DNA from: Zhenpiania hominis
GTDB taxonomy: Bacteria > Bacillota > Clostridia > Peptostreptococcales > Anaerovoracaceae
Direction of reading: 5' to 3'
Length of the DNA stretch: 64,000 nucleotides
Assembly: GCF_014333425.1 (NCBI RefSeq)
Contig: NZ_JACRYT010000001.1
Coordinates: 186,001-250,000 of the forward strand
The translations under genes and the position numbers were made by a program. Shown here piece after piece: positions 36,037 through 44,710 of this stretch; within the stretch, counting starts at the first letter, position 1, and every line of letters starts with the position of its first letter. The notes beneath the pieces are model-generated. The model was not told the origin of the DNA. It did no database searches and worked only from the letters and a program-made list of their open reading frames with translations.

Positions 36037-37350
36037 ATGAATATGAATGATCTGATTATCAAAAAAAGAGACGGAGGGATTCTTGACGAAGAAGAGATCC
36101 GTTATTTTGTGGCAGGCTATACACAGGGAAAGATACCGGATTATCAGATGTCGGCGATGCTGATGGCGATCTATTTTAAGGGCATGAACAAGGAGGAAAC
36201 CTGCAGCCTTACAGTTGCCATGAGGGATTCCGGCGACATTGCGGATTTATCTTCAATAGAAGGTGTTAAGGTGGATAAGCATAGTACCGGAGGCGTGGGA
36301 GACAAGATGACGCTGATTGCCGGGCCTATTGCGGCGGCCTGCGGTGTTCCGGTTGCCAAAATGAGCGGAAGAGGCCTGGGGTTCACCGGAGGGACTGTGG
36401 ATAAACTGGAGTCTGTTCCGGGTTTTCAGACGACGATTACGGAAGAGCGTTTTGTGGAACTGGTCAATAAACATGGAATTGCTGTTATTGGACAGACCGG
36501 GGAAATCGCTCCGGCGGATAAAAAGATTTACGCGTTGCGTGATGTGACGGGAACCGTTGAAAATATCAGCCTGATTACCTCCAGCATCATGAGCAAAAAA
36601 CTGGCGTCCGGCAGTGACGGAATTGTACTGGATGTAAAGTTCGGGGACGGCGCCTTTATGCAGACGCAGGAGGAGGCAGAAGAACTGGGGAACCTGATGA
36701 TCGAAATCGGAAACGCGGCCGGCAAAAAGACCGTCGGTCTGATTTCCTCAATGAATCAGCCTCTCGGCAGGGCAGTCGGTAACAGTATGGAGGTTATCGA
36801 AGCCATTGATACGCTGAAGGGGAAAGGACAGGGCGAGAAGGATCTCATCGATCTTGGCCTGAATCTGGCGGGACTCATGCTGTATGCCGGAGACAGAGCA
36901 AGCTCTTTGCGGGAGGGATTTGATATGGCGGCGGAGGCGCTGCGAAACGGGTCCGCTCTTGAAAAAATGAGGCAGCTGATAGAGGGGCAGGGCGGCGATC
37001 CCAGGGTGATCGAAGACCGCAGCCTGTTTCCGCGGCCTGCCTGCAAGATGGAAGTACGGGCTCCGCGAACCGGTGTGGTAACAAAACTGCGCGCGAAAAC
37101 TGTGGGAATCGCGTCCCAGCACGCCGGAGCGGGAAGGATGACCAAGGAAGAATCCATCGACCCGACGGCGGGAATTTATCTCGTATGCAAAGAAAATTGT
37201 CCGGTGGCGCGGGGAGACGTACTGGCTGAAGTTCATGGAAAGGATGAGGCAAAGGTGCAGGCCGCGGCGAAGATTCTGGAGACCGCCTATGAGATTGGCG
37301 AGCAGGGCGGCCCGGAAGAACCGGTCGTGAAAACGTTGATCGGCGTGTAA
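36037..37350 (+). CDS. pdp: Pyrimidine-nucleoside phosphorylase
   Basis: A 437-residue enzyme cleaving uridine and thymidine with phosphate to base and (deoxy)ribose-1-phosphate. Hallmarks: DKHSTGGVGDKMTLIAGPIAAACGVPVAKMSGRGLGFTGGTVDKLESV (phosphate and base site), GEIAPADKKIYALRDVTGTV, and SKKLASGSDGIVLDVKFGDGAFM. The C-terminal barrel-sandwich domain is complete. ATG 36037 and ATG 36043 are both possible behind ggggat/aaagag. The product ribose-1-phosphate is handed to DeoB. It is the last intact host gene before the ICE. Confidence 0.95.
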   Translation: MNMNDLIIKKRDGGILDEEEIRYFVAGYTQGKIPDYQMSAMLMAIYFKGMNKEETCSLTVAMRDSGDIADLSSIEGVKVDKHSTGGVGDKMTLIAGPIAAACGVPVAKMSGRGLGFTGGTVDKLESVPGFQTTITEERFVELVNKHGIAVIGQTGEIAPADKKIYALRDVTGTVENISLITSSIMSKKLASGSDGIVLDVKFGDGAFMQTQEEAEELGNLMIEIGNAAGKKTVGLISSMNQPLGRAVGNSMEVIEAIDTLKGKGQGEKDLIDLGLNLAGLMLYAGDRASSLREGFDMAAEALRNGSALEKMRQLIEGQGGDPRVIEDRSLFPRPACKMEVRAPRTGVVTKLRAKTVGIASQHAGAGRMTKEESIDPTAGIYLVCKENCPVARGDVLAEVHGKDEAKVQAAAKILETAYEIGEQGGPEEPVVKTLIGV

Positions 37351-37398
37351 AAAGGTTTCCGCAGTGAAGCAAGGTGGAAGGAGGAAACTGCATCTGAA

Positions 37399-37446
37399 AT
37401 GAAACCTTCAAAATACATTTGCGCAGGCATCCTGGCCCATGTGTGA
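37399..37446 (+). pseudogene. 5' end of a TetM/EF-G-like translation GTPase, cut by the ICE
   Basis: An ATG at 37399, with aaggagg at 37378-37384 (14-nt spacing), reads MKPSKYICAGILAHV and then stops. ICAGILAHV is the residue run just before the DAGKTT P-loop in TetM-like and EF-G-like GTPases. From codon 15 the sequence departs into ICE DNA. The rest of the gene should lie at the far ICE junction outside the window. Only 15 codons support this, so it is a strong pattern match and not proof. Confidence 0.7.
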
Positions 37447-37491
37447 GCTAAAAGACGGTCACAACTGCTAAATAAAACTGAATAATGCAAT

Positions 37492-37525
37492 AAAGCCGCT
37501 TATTTTTTGAAATAGGCGGCTTTTT
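37492..37525 (+). terminator. Intrinsic terminator at ICE left end
   Basis: aaagccgcttatt/aataggcggcttt stem with T5; isolates the ICE from host transcription. Confidence 0.85.
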
Positions 37526-37533
37526 AACTTACT

Positions 37534-37566
37534 AAGGCCATTCAAGGAAACTTGAGTGGCTTTTTC
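37534..37566 (+). terminator. Second tandem terminator before parA
   Basis: ggccattcaag/cttgagtggc stem (one G-T pair) around a 4-nt loop, followed by T5. Confidence 0.8.
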
Positions 37567-37588
37567 TGTTTTAAGGAGGAATTGATCT

Positions 37589-38410
37589 TTGAATACTCAA
37601 ATCATCGCCGTTGCCAACCAGAAGGGCGGCGTCGGCAAGACAACGACCTGTGCCAACTTAGGCATCGGGCTGGCCCAGGCCGGGAAGAAAGTTCTGCTGG
37701 TGGATGCTGACCCGCAGGCCAGCCTGACCATCAGCCTGGGTAACCCGCAGCCGGACAAGCTGCCCTTCACCCTCTCGGACGCGATGGGCCGCATCCTGAT
37801 GGATGAGCCGATCAAACCCGGCGAGGGCATTCTCCGCCACCCGGAGGGCGTGGACCTCATGCCCGCTGACATCCAGCTGTCCGGCATGGAGGTGTCGCTG
37901 GTGAACGCTATGAGCCGCGAGACCATTCTGCGGCAGTATCTGGACACGGTGAAGGGACAGTATTCCCATATTCTCATTGACTGCCAGCCCTCCCTGGGGA
38001 TGCTCACAGTCAACGCGCTGGCCGCCGCCAACCGGATCATAGTCCCCGTCCAGGCGGAGTATCTGCCCGCCAAGGGTCTGGAGCAGCTGCTGTCTACCAT
38101 CAACAAGGTCAAGCGACAGCTGAACCCGAAGCTCCAGATTGACGGCATCCTGCTGACGATGGTGGACAACCGCACCAATTTCGCCAGGGAAATCGCCACC
38201 CTGTTGCGGGAGACCTATGGCAGCAAAATCAAGGTGTTCGGAACCGAGATACCCCACTCGGTCCGGGCCAAGGAGACCAGCGCCGAGGGCAAGAGCATTT
38301 ATGCTCACGACCCCGGCGGCAAGGTGGCCGAGGGGTACAAAAATCTGACGAAGGAGGTGTTGAAACTTGAAAAGCAGCGCGAAAAAAGTAGAGCTGGCAT
38401 CGGTCGATGA
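37589..38410 (+). CDS. parA: ParA/Soj-family partition ATPase
   Basis: A 273-residue deviant-Walker ATPase. It has AVANQKGGVGKTTTCANL (Walker A with signature Lys), VLLVDADPQASLTISLG and HILIDCQPSLGMLTVNAL (Walker B), and VPVQAEYLPAKGLEQLL. In ICEs it helps maintain the excised circle. TTG 37589 follows aaggagga with good spacing. The next gene, parB, starts 44 bp before its stop. Note the C-terminal basic tail KLEKQREKSRAGIGR. Confidence 0.95.
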   Translation: MNTQIIAVANQKGGVGKTTTCANLGIGLAQAGKKVLLVDADPQASLTISLGNPQPDKLPFTLSDAMGRILMDEPIKPGEGILRHPEGVDLMPADIQLSGMEVSLVNAMSRETILRQYLDTVKGQYSHILIDCQPSLGMLTVNALAAANRIIVPVQAEYLPAKGLEQLLSTINKVKRQLNPKLQIDGILLTMVDNRTNFAREIATLLRETYGSKIKVFGTEIPHSVRAKETSAEGKSIYAHDPGGKVAEGYKNLTKEVLKLEKQREKSRAGIGR

Positions 38411-39293
38411 TCTGTTTTCCACCGAGGAAGGCCGGGCCGACGCCCAGCGTGAAAAGGTTATGGAGATACCGCTGTCTGAATTGCACCCTTTCAAGGACCA
38501 TCCCTTCAAAGTCAAGGATGACGATGCCATGATGGAGACCGCCGACAGCATCCGGCAGTACGGCGTTCTGGTTCCTGCCATTGCACGGCCAGACCCTAAC
38601 GGAGGCTATGAACTGGTAGCCGGACACCGGCGGCACCGGGCCAGCGAACTGGCGGGCAAAGAGACCATGCCGGTCATTGTTCGGGACCTGGACGACGACC
38701 AGGCCACCATCATTATGGTAGACAGCAATCTTCAGAGAGAAAGCCTTCTCCCCAGTGAGAGGGCTTTTGCTTATAAGATGAAGCTGGAGGCCATTAAACA
38801 TCAGGGAGCCAGAACAGATTTAACTTCGGCCCAAGTTGGGCCGAAGTTGACCGCAGCAGAGAAAATCGCAGAGAACAGCCCTGACAGTAAATCTCAAATC
38901 AAAAGATTTATCCGCCTGACCGAGCTGATTCCCGAACTACTGGACATGGTGGATGAGAAAAAAATCGCTTTCAATCCAGCCTATGAATTATCGTTCCTCA
39001 AACCGGAGGAACAGCAGATGCTATTAGATACGATGGACTATGAGCAGACCACCCCTTCTCTCTCCCAGGCCCAGCGGATGAAGAAATTCAGCCAGGAAAG
39101 GAAACTCTCGGAGGATGTGATGCTCGCCATCATGTCAGAGGAAAAGAAGGGCGATCTGGACAAGGTTACGCTGACTGGCGACACCCTTCGCAAATATTTT
39201 CCTAAAAGCTACACGCCTCAGCGGATGCAGGAGACCATCATCAAACTGCTGGAACAGTGGCAGCGCCGACGCCAGCAGCAGCACGACCGCTGA
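38367..39293 (+). CDS. parB: ParB/Spo0J-family protein
   Basis: A 308-residue ParB/Srx-fold protein that binds centromere-like sites and stimulates ParA. Sulfiredoxin-like N domain: PLSELHPFKDHPFKV, ADSIRQYGVLVPAIARP, YELVAGHRRHRASELAG (CTPase motif GHRR) and NLQRESLLPSERAFAYKMKLEA; then an HTH region SQIKRFIRLTELIPELLDMV. TTG 38367 follows aaggaggtg. No parS-like palindrome was identified in the window. Confidence 0.93.
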   Translation: MKSSAKKVELASVDDLFSTEEGRADAQREKVMEIPLSELHPFKDHPFKVKDDDAMMETADSIRQYGVLVPAIARPDPNGGYELVAGHRRHRASELAGKETMPVIVRDLDDDQATIIMVDSNLQRESLLPSERAFAYKMKLEAIKHQGARTDLTSAQVGPKLTAAEKIAENSPDSKSQIKRFIRLTELIPELLDMVDEKKIAFNPAYELSFLKPEEQQMLLDTMDYEQTTPSLSQAQRMKKFSQERKLSEDVMLAIMSEEKKGDLDKVTLTGDTLRKYFPKSYTPQRMQETIIKLLEQWQRRRQQQHDR

Positions 39294-39307
39294 GAAAGGA
39301 GTTGCCT

Positions 39308-39586
39308 ATGAGGGATATTTCAGCCAGGGAGCTGAAAGGACATAACATTCTCGCCGTAGAGCGTTTTCGGGATGAGACCCGCTGGATGATTGAGTTCTCC
39401 GTCCGTTCTCCCCGCGCCGCCTATGGCAGCCCCGGCGATGAGATGCGCCTGTTTTTGACTGAGGATGGCTATCAGGCCGCTCTTTTGAGCCAGCAGCGCC
39501 GGGAAATCAAGATTAAGCGGTACGCCCACATTATCGAGGGGCATATCCTCGGCTTCAAACCGAAAAAACACCGCCGTCACTCGTAA
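39308..39586 (+). CDS. Conserved ICE hypothetical protein, paralogue of 41526-41831
   Basis: A 92-residue basic protein. The run RFRDETRWMIEFSV ... MRLFLTEDGYQAALLSQQRREIKIKRYAHIIEGHILGF aligns with the protein encoded at 41526-41831 (RFAEDTRHMIIFDV ... TRLFLTEAGYQKSLENQEKGHIKILSHAKVRQGHLYY). Function unknown. ATG 39308 follows aaaggag. It lies directly after parB. Confidence 0.7.
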   Translation: MRDISARELKGHNILAVERFRDETRWMIEFSVRSPRAAYGSPGDEMRLFLTEDGYQAALLSQQRREIKIKRYAHIIEGHILGFKPKKHRRHS

Positions 39587-39615
39587 ACAAGCACCCAGGA
39601 AAGAAAGGAATGAAT

Positions 39616-39801
39616 ATGTGTACAATAAAAAGCATCCAGGATGCCATCCGGGAGTGCTGCCAGTCCCAGCACGATATGGAGCCTATTGAAATTGACCAGA
39701 TTGTTGATAACCTTCCGTTTTTCAAGGAAAAAAGCCTGTTCGACACGCCGCCACTGCCCAAGCCGCCTTATGGCCGGAGAAAGCGGCCCCACAGCAACTG
39801 A
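39616..39801 (+). CDS. Small conserved ICE protein
   Basis: A 61-residue protein, MCTIKSIQDAIRECCQSQH then an acidic middle and a Pro/Arg-rich tail (PPLPKPPYGRRKRPHSN). No recognised domain. ATG 39616 is preceded by gaaagga with 6-nt spacing; ATG 39610 abuts the SD. Followed by an intrinsic terminator. Confidence 0.6.
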   Translation: MCTIKSIQDAIRECCQSQHDMEPIEIDQIVDNLPFFKEKSLFDTPPLPKPPYGRRKRPHSN

Positions 39802-39835
39802 CCGCCGCAATTCATTTTGGATTGCGGCTTTTTTC
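39802..39835 (+). terminator. Intrinsic terminator
   Basis: gccgcaat/attgcggc arms (39804-39811, 39821-39828) and T6; ends the parAB transcript. Confidence 0.85.
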
Positions 39836-39865
39836 ATGCCCTGAGAACAGGAAGGAGTGAAGCAA

Positions 39866-40729
39866 ATGGCCGTATTTCGCATTGAACGGACCAGAGATTA
39901 TACCGTAATGAGCAACCATCATCTTCGTAACGTGGCGCTGTCTCTGAAGGCCAAGGGGCTTTTATCCATGATGCTGTCCCTGCCGGATGACTGGAACTAT
40001 ACCACCCGTGGCCTTGCGAAAATCTGCAAGGAGGGCGTGGACGCCATCGGTGGGGCGCTGCGGGAGCTGGAACGGGAGGGCTACATTGTCCGCCATCAGC
40101 TGAGGGACGCCCAGGGGCGGATCAGCGACACCGAGTATGTGATCTATGAACAGCCCCAGCCCAAAGTGCCGGATATTCCTTCACCGGATACGGCTGCGCC
40201 AGATACGGATTCACCAGATACGGAAAAGCCCGCAGAATTAAATATAGAGCAATTAAATATTCAAAAACCAAATACTCAGGGATCAAGTATCGATTCCATT
40301 CCCTTCCGGGAAACAGCGGCGGGAAACCCGCCGGAACGGAAAGGAAGGGATGCGATGTCGATGGAGGAAATGCAGAATTATCGAGAATTGATTCTGGAGA
40401 ACATCGAGTACGACCACCTGCGCAGGCAGTTTGCCACTTACCGGGAGGACCTGGATGAGATCGTGGAGCTAATTGTGGAAACGGTCTGCGCCAGACGGAA
40501 AACTACCCGGATCGCCGGTGCGGACTTCCCCCATGAGGTGGTACGCTCCCGCTTTTTGAAGCTGGACAGCGGACACATTGAGTTTGTCATGGAGTGTATG
40601 CACAAGAACACCACCGAGGTCCGCAACATGAAACAATACCTGCTGACAGTGCTGTTCAACGCGCCCACTACCATGAGCAATCACTACACGGCACAGGTCA
40701 ACCACGATATGTACGGCGGCGGCTGGTAA
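39866..40729 (+). CDS. Replication initiator-like protein with DUF6017 C-domain
   Basis: A 287-residue protein. Residues 1-100 form a winged-helix of the RepA/DnaD-like type (YTVMSNHHLRNVALSLKAKGLLSMMLSLPDDWNYTTRGLAKICKEGVDAI); residues 105-150 are a Pro/Asp/Thr linker with PDT repeats; the C-terminal part (YRELILENIEYDHL, RSRFLKLDSGHIEFVMECM) is the DUF6017 module seen on Tn1549-type ICEs. It is thought to start replication of the excised circle. ATG 39866 has aaggag 8 nt upstream. Confidence 0.78.
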   Translation: MAVFRIERTRDYTVMSNHHLRNVALSLKAKGLLSMMLSLPDDWNYTTRGLAKICKEGVDAIGGALRELEREGYIVRHQLRDAQGRISDTEYVIYEQPQPKVPDIPSPDTAAPDTDSPDTEKPAELNIEQLNIQKPNTQGSSIDSIPFRETAAGNPPERKGRDAMSMEEMQNYRELILENIEYDHLRRQFATYREDLDEIVELIVETVCARRKTTRIAGADFPHEVVRSRFLKLDSGHIEFVMECMHKNTTEVRNMKQYLLTVLFNAPTTMSNHYTAQVNHDMYGGGW

Positions 40730-40766
40730 ACAGCCGCTTTTCTATTGCGCCAGAAGGAGGCAAGAC

Positions 40767-41504
40767 ATGAACCAGATGGAAATTTTCAAGAACCCGGAGT
40801 TCGGCAGCATCCGTGTGGTCGAGGAAAACGGCAGGTATCTGTTCTGCGGAACGGATGTGGCCGCTGCTCTGGGGTATAGCAATCCCCGCGATGCGCTGCG
40901 TCGGCACTGCAAGGGAGTCGTGAAACGCGACACCCTTACGGACGGTGGACCTCAACAGCTTTCATTTATTCCCGAAGGAGACGTTTACCGCCTTATCGTC
41001 CATAGCCGTCTGCCCTCGGCGGAGCGGTTTGAGCGGTGGGTATTCGATGAGGTACTGCCCTCCATCCGAAGACAGGGGGCGTACATTACGCCGGAAATGC
41101 TCTGGAAGGCAGCCACCACGCCGGAGGCCCTGATGAAGCTCTGCTCCGACCTGCTGGCCGAACGCGAGAAAAACGCCGTCCTGCTGGAAACCAATGCCAA
41201 GCTGCAAGGCAAGGCGTTCTACTTCGACGCCTTTATCAAGGCGGGCCGCTGTACCAACCTGCGGATCACCGCCAAGGAGCTGGATGTGCCGGAACGCCGG
41301 TTCGTCCGGTTCCTGCTGAATGAGCGGTTCGTCTACCGATCCCCGTCCGGCTGTGTGCTGCCATACGCCAAGCCGGAGAACGAGGGGCTGTTCTGTGTGA
41401 AGGACTTTTACAGCAACGGCTATCTGGGGGCATATACCCTGGTCACGCCGGAGGGCAAGCGGCTGTTCGCTACCCTGCGGGACCAGATTCTGATGACGGT
41501 GTAA
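40767..41504 (+). CDS. Bro-N / KilAC phage-type antirepressor
   Basis: A 245-residue DNA-binding protein. Bro-N domain at residues 5-105 (IRVVEENGRYLFCGTDVAAALGYSNPRDALRRHC, SERFERWVFDEVLPSIRRQGAY), then a coiled linker and a KilAC-type C-domain (ITAKELDVPERRFVRFLLNERFVYR). Phage antirepressors of this form lift lysogeny; on ICEs they probably tune transfer. aaggagg precedes ATG. Separate from parAB by a terminator. Confidence 0.85.
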   Translation: MNQMEIFKNPEFGSIRVVEENGRYLFCGTDVAAALGYSNPRDALRRHCKGVVKRDTLTDGGPQQLSFIPEGDVYRLIVHSRLPSAERFERWVFDEVLPSIRRQGAYITPEMLWKAATTPEALMKLCSDLLAEREKNAVLLETNAKLQGKAFYFDAFIKAGRCTNLRITAKELDVPERRFVRFLLNERFVYRSPSGCVLPYAKPENEGLFCVKDFYSNGYLGAYTLVTPEGKRLFATLRDQILMTV

Positions 41505-41525
41505 GCCGGGAAAGGAGGATTCCCA

Positions 41526-41831
41526 ATGGGAAAAACGATAGGAGAACTGATGGAAGAAATGCGGATCAAGGCCGGTGCGCAGAACTATCACGGCCATGAA
41601 TACATGGACCTTCAGCGGTTTGCAGAGGACACTCGGCACATGATTATCTTCGATGTGCTGACTGACGATTCCCCTGTGGGCTGGAAGGGAGAACGGACCC
41701 GCCTGTTTCTGACAGAGGCGGGTTACCAGAAAAGCCTGGAGAACCAGGAGAAGGGCCATATCAAGATTCTCAGCCATGCGAAGGTGCGCCAGGGGCATCT
41801 GTACTACGACCGCCCCGAACAGCTGCGCTGA
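41526..41831 (+). CDS. Conserved ICE hypothetical protein, paralogue of 39308-39586
   Basis: A 101-residue protein sharing the FLTE-GYQ--L and GHI/GHL pattern with the product at 39308, with an added N-terminal helix (MGKTIGELMEEMRIKAG). Function unknown. aaaggagg precedes the ATG; 21 bp after the antirepressor gene. Confidence 0.68.
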   Translation: MGKTIGELMEEMRIKAGAQNYHGHEYMDLQRFAEDTRHMIIFDVLTDDSPVGWKGERTRLFLTEAGYQKSLENQEKGHIKILSHAKVRQGHLYYDRPEQLR

Positions 41832-41934
41832 CGGAGGATGTGATATGCGGCTGTATTACCTGCGGCGGCTGGTGGTCCCGCCTTAGTATTCAAACGCCAC
41901 CCCTGCAATTCTGCCAGAAAGGAGGCGATGACCC

Positions 41935-42426
41935 ATGCAGGAAGAAGTGGAAAACAGGACTTTGACGCTGGTGGTCAGCGGCACAAAGTTCACCGGGCGG
42001 CTGCTGAAAGCCGCCATCTCCAAGTATTTGGCCCACCGGAAAGCGAAAAAGCTGGAAAAGCAGCGCAGCCGGGACGCTCCCGTAATTCCGCACGGCAAGC
42101 AGACCGTCAAGCAGCTGGGCGGCCAGAACCAGGGGGTCTCCAATATCGAGATCACCGACCCGTCCATCAAGGACTTTGAGCGGATTGCCCGGAAATACGG
42201 CGTGGACTATGCGGTGAAGAAAGAACGCAGCAGCTCCCCGCCTAAGTATCTGGTCTTTTTCAAGGCCCGTGACGCGGACGCCCTCACCTCGGCCTTTACC
42301 GAGTACACCAACCGGAAGGTCAAAAAGGCACAGCGCCCGTCGGTGCTGGAAAAGCTCAGCAAATTCAAAGAACTGGTGCAGCACGCCGTTGTGGACCGGG
42401 TGAAGCGGAAGGAGCTGGAACGATGA
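41935..42426 (+). CDS. PcfB-like conjugation accessory protein (DUF3801)
   Basis: A 163-residue protein of the PcfB family. In pCF10, PcfB works with the VirD4 ATPase PcfC to recruit relaxase to the transfer channel. Seen: TKFTGRLLKAAISKYLAHRK, then IEITDPSIKDFERIARKYGVDYAVKKE and YLVFFKARDADALTSAFTEYT. Its stop overlaps the virD4 start by 4 bp, the expected order. ATG 41935 has aaggagg upstream. Confidence 0.85.
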   Translation: MQEEVENRTLTLVVSGTKFTGRLLKAAISKYLAHRKAKKLEKQRSRDAPVIPHGKQTVKQLGGQNQGVSNIEITDPSIKDFERIARKYGVDYAVKKERSSSPPKYLVFFKARDADALTSAFTEYTNRKVKKAQRPSVLEKLSKFKELVQHAVVDRVKRKELER

Positions 42427-42725
42427 AGAAGCAGATCAACATCAAAAAGCTCATCCTGCTGAACCTGCCCTACATCCTGGTCGGGCTGTTTGCCACCAAC
42501 TTCGGAGAGGCATGGCGGCTGGCCCAGGGCGGGAACGCTTCGGAAAAGATGCTGGGGCTGTTCGCCGTCCTGCCTAATGCGCTGGGGAGCTTCTGGCCCA
42601 GCCTCCACCCGCTGGATTTGCTGGTGGGCATCTGCTGCGGGGCTGCCCTGCGGTTGGCAGTCTACCTGAAAAGCAAGAACGCCAAAAAGTACCGGCACAA
42701 TGTAGAGTATGGTTCGGCCCGCTGG
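42423..42725 (+). pseudogene. virD4: VirD4/TcpA coupling protein, fragment 1 of 4 (N-terminus)
   Basis: 101 codons: two N-terminal membrane spans (LILLNLPYILVGLFA; LDLLVGICCGAALRLAVYL) then NAKKYRHNVEYGSARW, the standard lead-in to GTAEDI in VirD4-like proteins of Tn1549-type ICEs. At SARW the frame runs into element 1 and stops after two codons. Rejoining base 42725 to 51177 restores GTAEDIAPYIDPVF in frame. Confidence 0.92.
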
Positions 42726-42781
42726 AGTGCATAATTTTAAGTGTAAAGGAACTCTACATGGACGCACAGGAGGTTATGCAC

Positions 42782-44632
42782 ATGACTGATTATAGCAAAA
42801 TCACAGCCCTTTACTCCCGCCTTTCCGTAGGCGACGAGGACAGGGACGGCGGCGAGAGCAACAGCATACAGAACCAGAAAATCTTTTTGGAGAACTATGC
42901 CAGACAGCTAAAATTGACGAATATCCGGCACTACATCGACGATGACGAAAGCGGCAGATTTTTTGACCGTTCTGCCTACTCCCGCATGATGGAGGACGTG
43001 GAAAACGGGAAAATCGGCGTTTGCATTATGAAAGACCTTACCCGCTGGGGGCGCGACTATCTCCAAGTCGGCAACGCTATGGAGATATTCAGACGGAACA
43101 ACGTGCGCTTTATTGCGGTCAACAACGGCATTGACAGCGAGAAGCCCGACACATTGGAGTTTGCGCCCTTTATCAACATCATGTCGGAGTGGTACGCAAA
43201 GGACATCAGCAAGAAAGTGAAAACGGGCATTAAGACCAAAGGCATGAGCGGAAAGCCGATTGCCACCGAAGCCCCCTACGGCTATATGAAAGACCCGGAC
43301 AACAAGGATTTTTGGATAATCGACGAGGAAGCCGCCGAGGTTGTGCGTCTTATTTTCCGTCTGTTTATCGGCGGGAAGAACCGCAACCAAATCGCCGTGT
43401 ATCTGAAAAACGAGCAAATCCCTACCCCCACTTTCTACATGAAAGACCGGGGACGGGGGACGTGCAAAAACAAGGCGCTCAATGAGGATAACCGCTGCAA
43501 GTGGAACAAAGCCACTTTGACCCATATCCTTACGCGGCAGGAGTATTGCGGCGATGTAGTCAATTTCAAGACCACAAAGCATTTCCGGGACAAGCGGAAC
43601 CACTATGTAGACCGGAGCCAATGGCAGATAACCGAAAATGTGCATGAGCCGATTATTGACCGCACCGACTTTGAAACCGCACAGCGGATTTTGGAAAACG
43701 CGCCCGTCAAACGACCCAACGGGGACGGGGAAATCCACCCTTTGTCGGGCTTGCTTTTCTGTAAGGATTGCGGGGCAAAAATGCACATCCGCATAGATTA
43801 CAGAAACGGCGGCAAGCGGCACGTTGCCTATTGCAGCGAGTACCACAAGGGGAAAGCCAAAAACCCCAAGTGCCATTCCCCGCACATCATTGACGCTGAC
43901 TTGCTCATGCAGACCGTCGCGGAAGTGCTGAAGAAAATCGAGGACTACTCTATCAGCAACCGGGCGGAGTTTGAAGCCTTAGTGAAAAAGAACCTTGCCA
44001 TGCAGCAGACCGACCAGACCAAGAAGCAGCAGAAACGTATCCCGCAAATCACGACACGCCTTGAACAGATTGACAAGGTGCTGAATAAGCTCTATGAGGA
44101 CAACGCCCTCGGCACTATCCCGCAAGACCGCTACGAACAAATGTCGCAGAAGTATTCAGAAGAATACTACACACTGAAAACGGAGCTTGCGGGGCTGCAA
44201 GAGCAGCTATCCGCTTATGAGAACGCGGGAGGACGGGCGCAGAAGTTTTTGAAGCTGACGGAACGCCATGCCGCCTTTACCGACCTTACCCCCGCCATTC
44301 TCAACGAGTTTATCAGCCGGATTGAAGTGCATGAGCGCGACCAGAAAAGGGCGAGATACGCAATCCAGCACATCAGCATATATTTCAACTATATCGGCAG
44401 GTTTGAGAACGAAGTGACGCAACTTGCAGAGCCGACCGAGCAGGAAATCCGGCAAATGCGGGAGGAAATCGAAGAAGCCAAAAAGGAAAAGAGCCGCGCC
44501 TACCACCGGCAGTATTCAAGGGAGTACCGGGCGCGAAACCTTGAAAAGCAGCGGGAATATGACCGTATCAAGGCGCGGGAATACCGGGCAAGGAGAAAGG
44601 CGCAGACCGCCGCCGCACAGCTCACACAGTAA
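42782..44632 (+). CDS. Large serine recombinase (element 1)
   Basis: A 616-residue TnpX/TndX-class recombinase that would excise and insert element 1. Resolvase domain about 1-155 with catalytic Ser in ALYSRLSVGDED and GVCIMKDLTRWGRDYLQ; recombinase domain about 165-290 ([29 protein letters not shown]); zinc-ribbon region about 325-375 (CKDCGAKMH, CSEYHKG); then coiled coil and a basic C-terminus rich in REYRAR repeats. ATG 42782 follows ggagg; ATG 42758 is also possible with aaagga. Confidence 0.92.
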   Translation: MTDYSKITALYSRLSVGDEDRDGGESNSIQNQKIFLENYARQLKLTNIRHYIDDDESGRFFDRSAYSRMMEDVENGKIGVCIMKDLTRWGRDYLQVGNAMEIFRRNNVRFIAVNNGIDSEKPDTLEFAPFINIMSEWYAKDISKKVKTGIKTKGMSGKPIATEAPYGYMKDPDNKDFWIIDEEAAEVVRLIFRLFIGGKNRNQIAVYLKNEQIPTPTFYMKDRGRGTCKNKALNEDNRCKWNKATLTHILTRQEYCGDVVNFKTTKHFRDKRNHYVDRSQWQITENVHEPIIDRTDFETAQRILENAPVKRPNGDGEIHPLSGLLFCKDCGAKMHIRIDYRNGGKRHVAYCSEYHKGKAKNPKCHSPHIIDADLLMQTVAEVLKKIEDYSISNRAEFEALVKKNLAMQQTDQTKKQQKRIPQITTRLEQIDKVLNKLYEDNALGTIPQDRYEQMSQKYSEEYYTLKTELAGLQEQLSAYENAGGRAQKFLKLTERHAAFTDLTPAILNEFISRIEVHERDQKRARYAIQHISIYFNYIGRFENEVTQLAEPTEQEIRQMREEIEEAKKEKSRAYHRQYSREYRARNLEKQREYDRIKAREYRARRKAQTAAAQLTQ

Positions 44633-44651
44633 AACAGAATAACCGACAATC

Positions 44652-44688
44652 AAGAGGGATTTTCCGGCTACGGGAAGTCCCTCTTTTG
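44652..44688 (+). terminator. Intrinsic terminator after recombinase
   Basis: aagaggga/tccctctt arms (44652-44659, 44678-44685) and a short T-run. Confidence 0.7.
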
Positions 44689-44710
44689 CGCCCGGAGAAA
44701 GGAGCCGCCT

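Noticed and set aside
37490..37566. Tandem hairpins at the ICE left end considered as attachment-site repeats
   Set aside because: Each has a T-run and fits terminators; a direct attachment repeat cannot be tested without the right end.
37658..38581. 307-codon minus-strand frame across parA/parB
   Set aside because: Shadow of high-GC coding DNA; spans the junction of two real genes and shows no recognisable domain.
41845..41886. 13-codon frame between the ICE paralogue and pcfB
   Set aside because: Too short, and no relative known; probably chance.
42908..43885. 325-codon minus-strand frame within the element 1 recombinase
   Set aside because: Antisense to an intact recombinase; no start signals.
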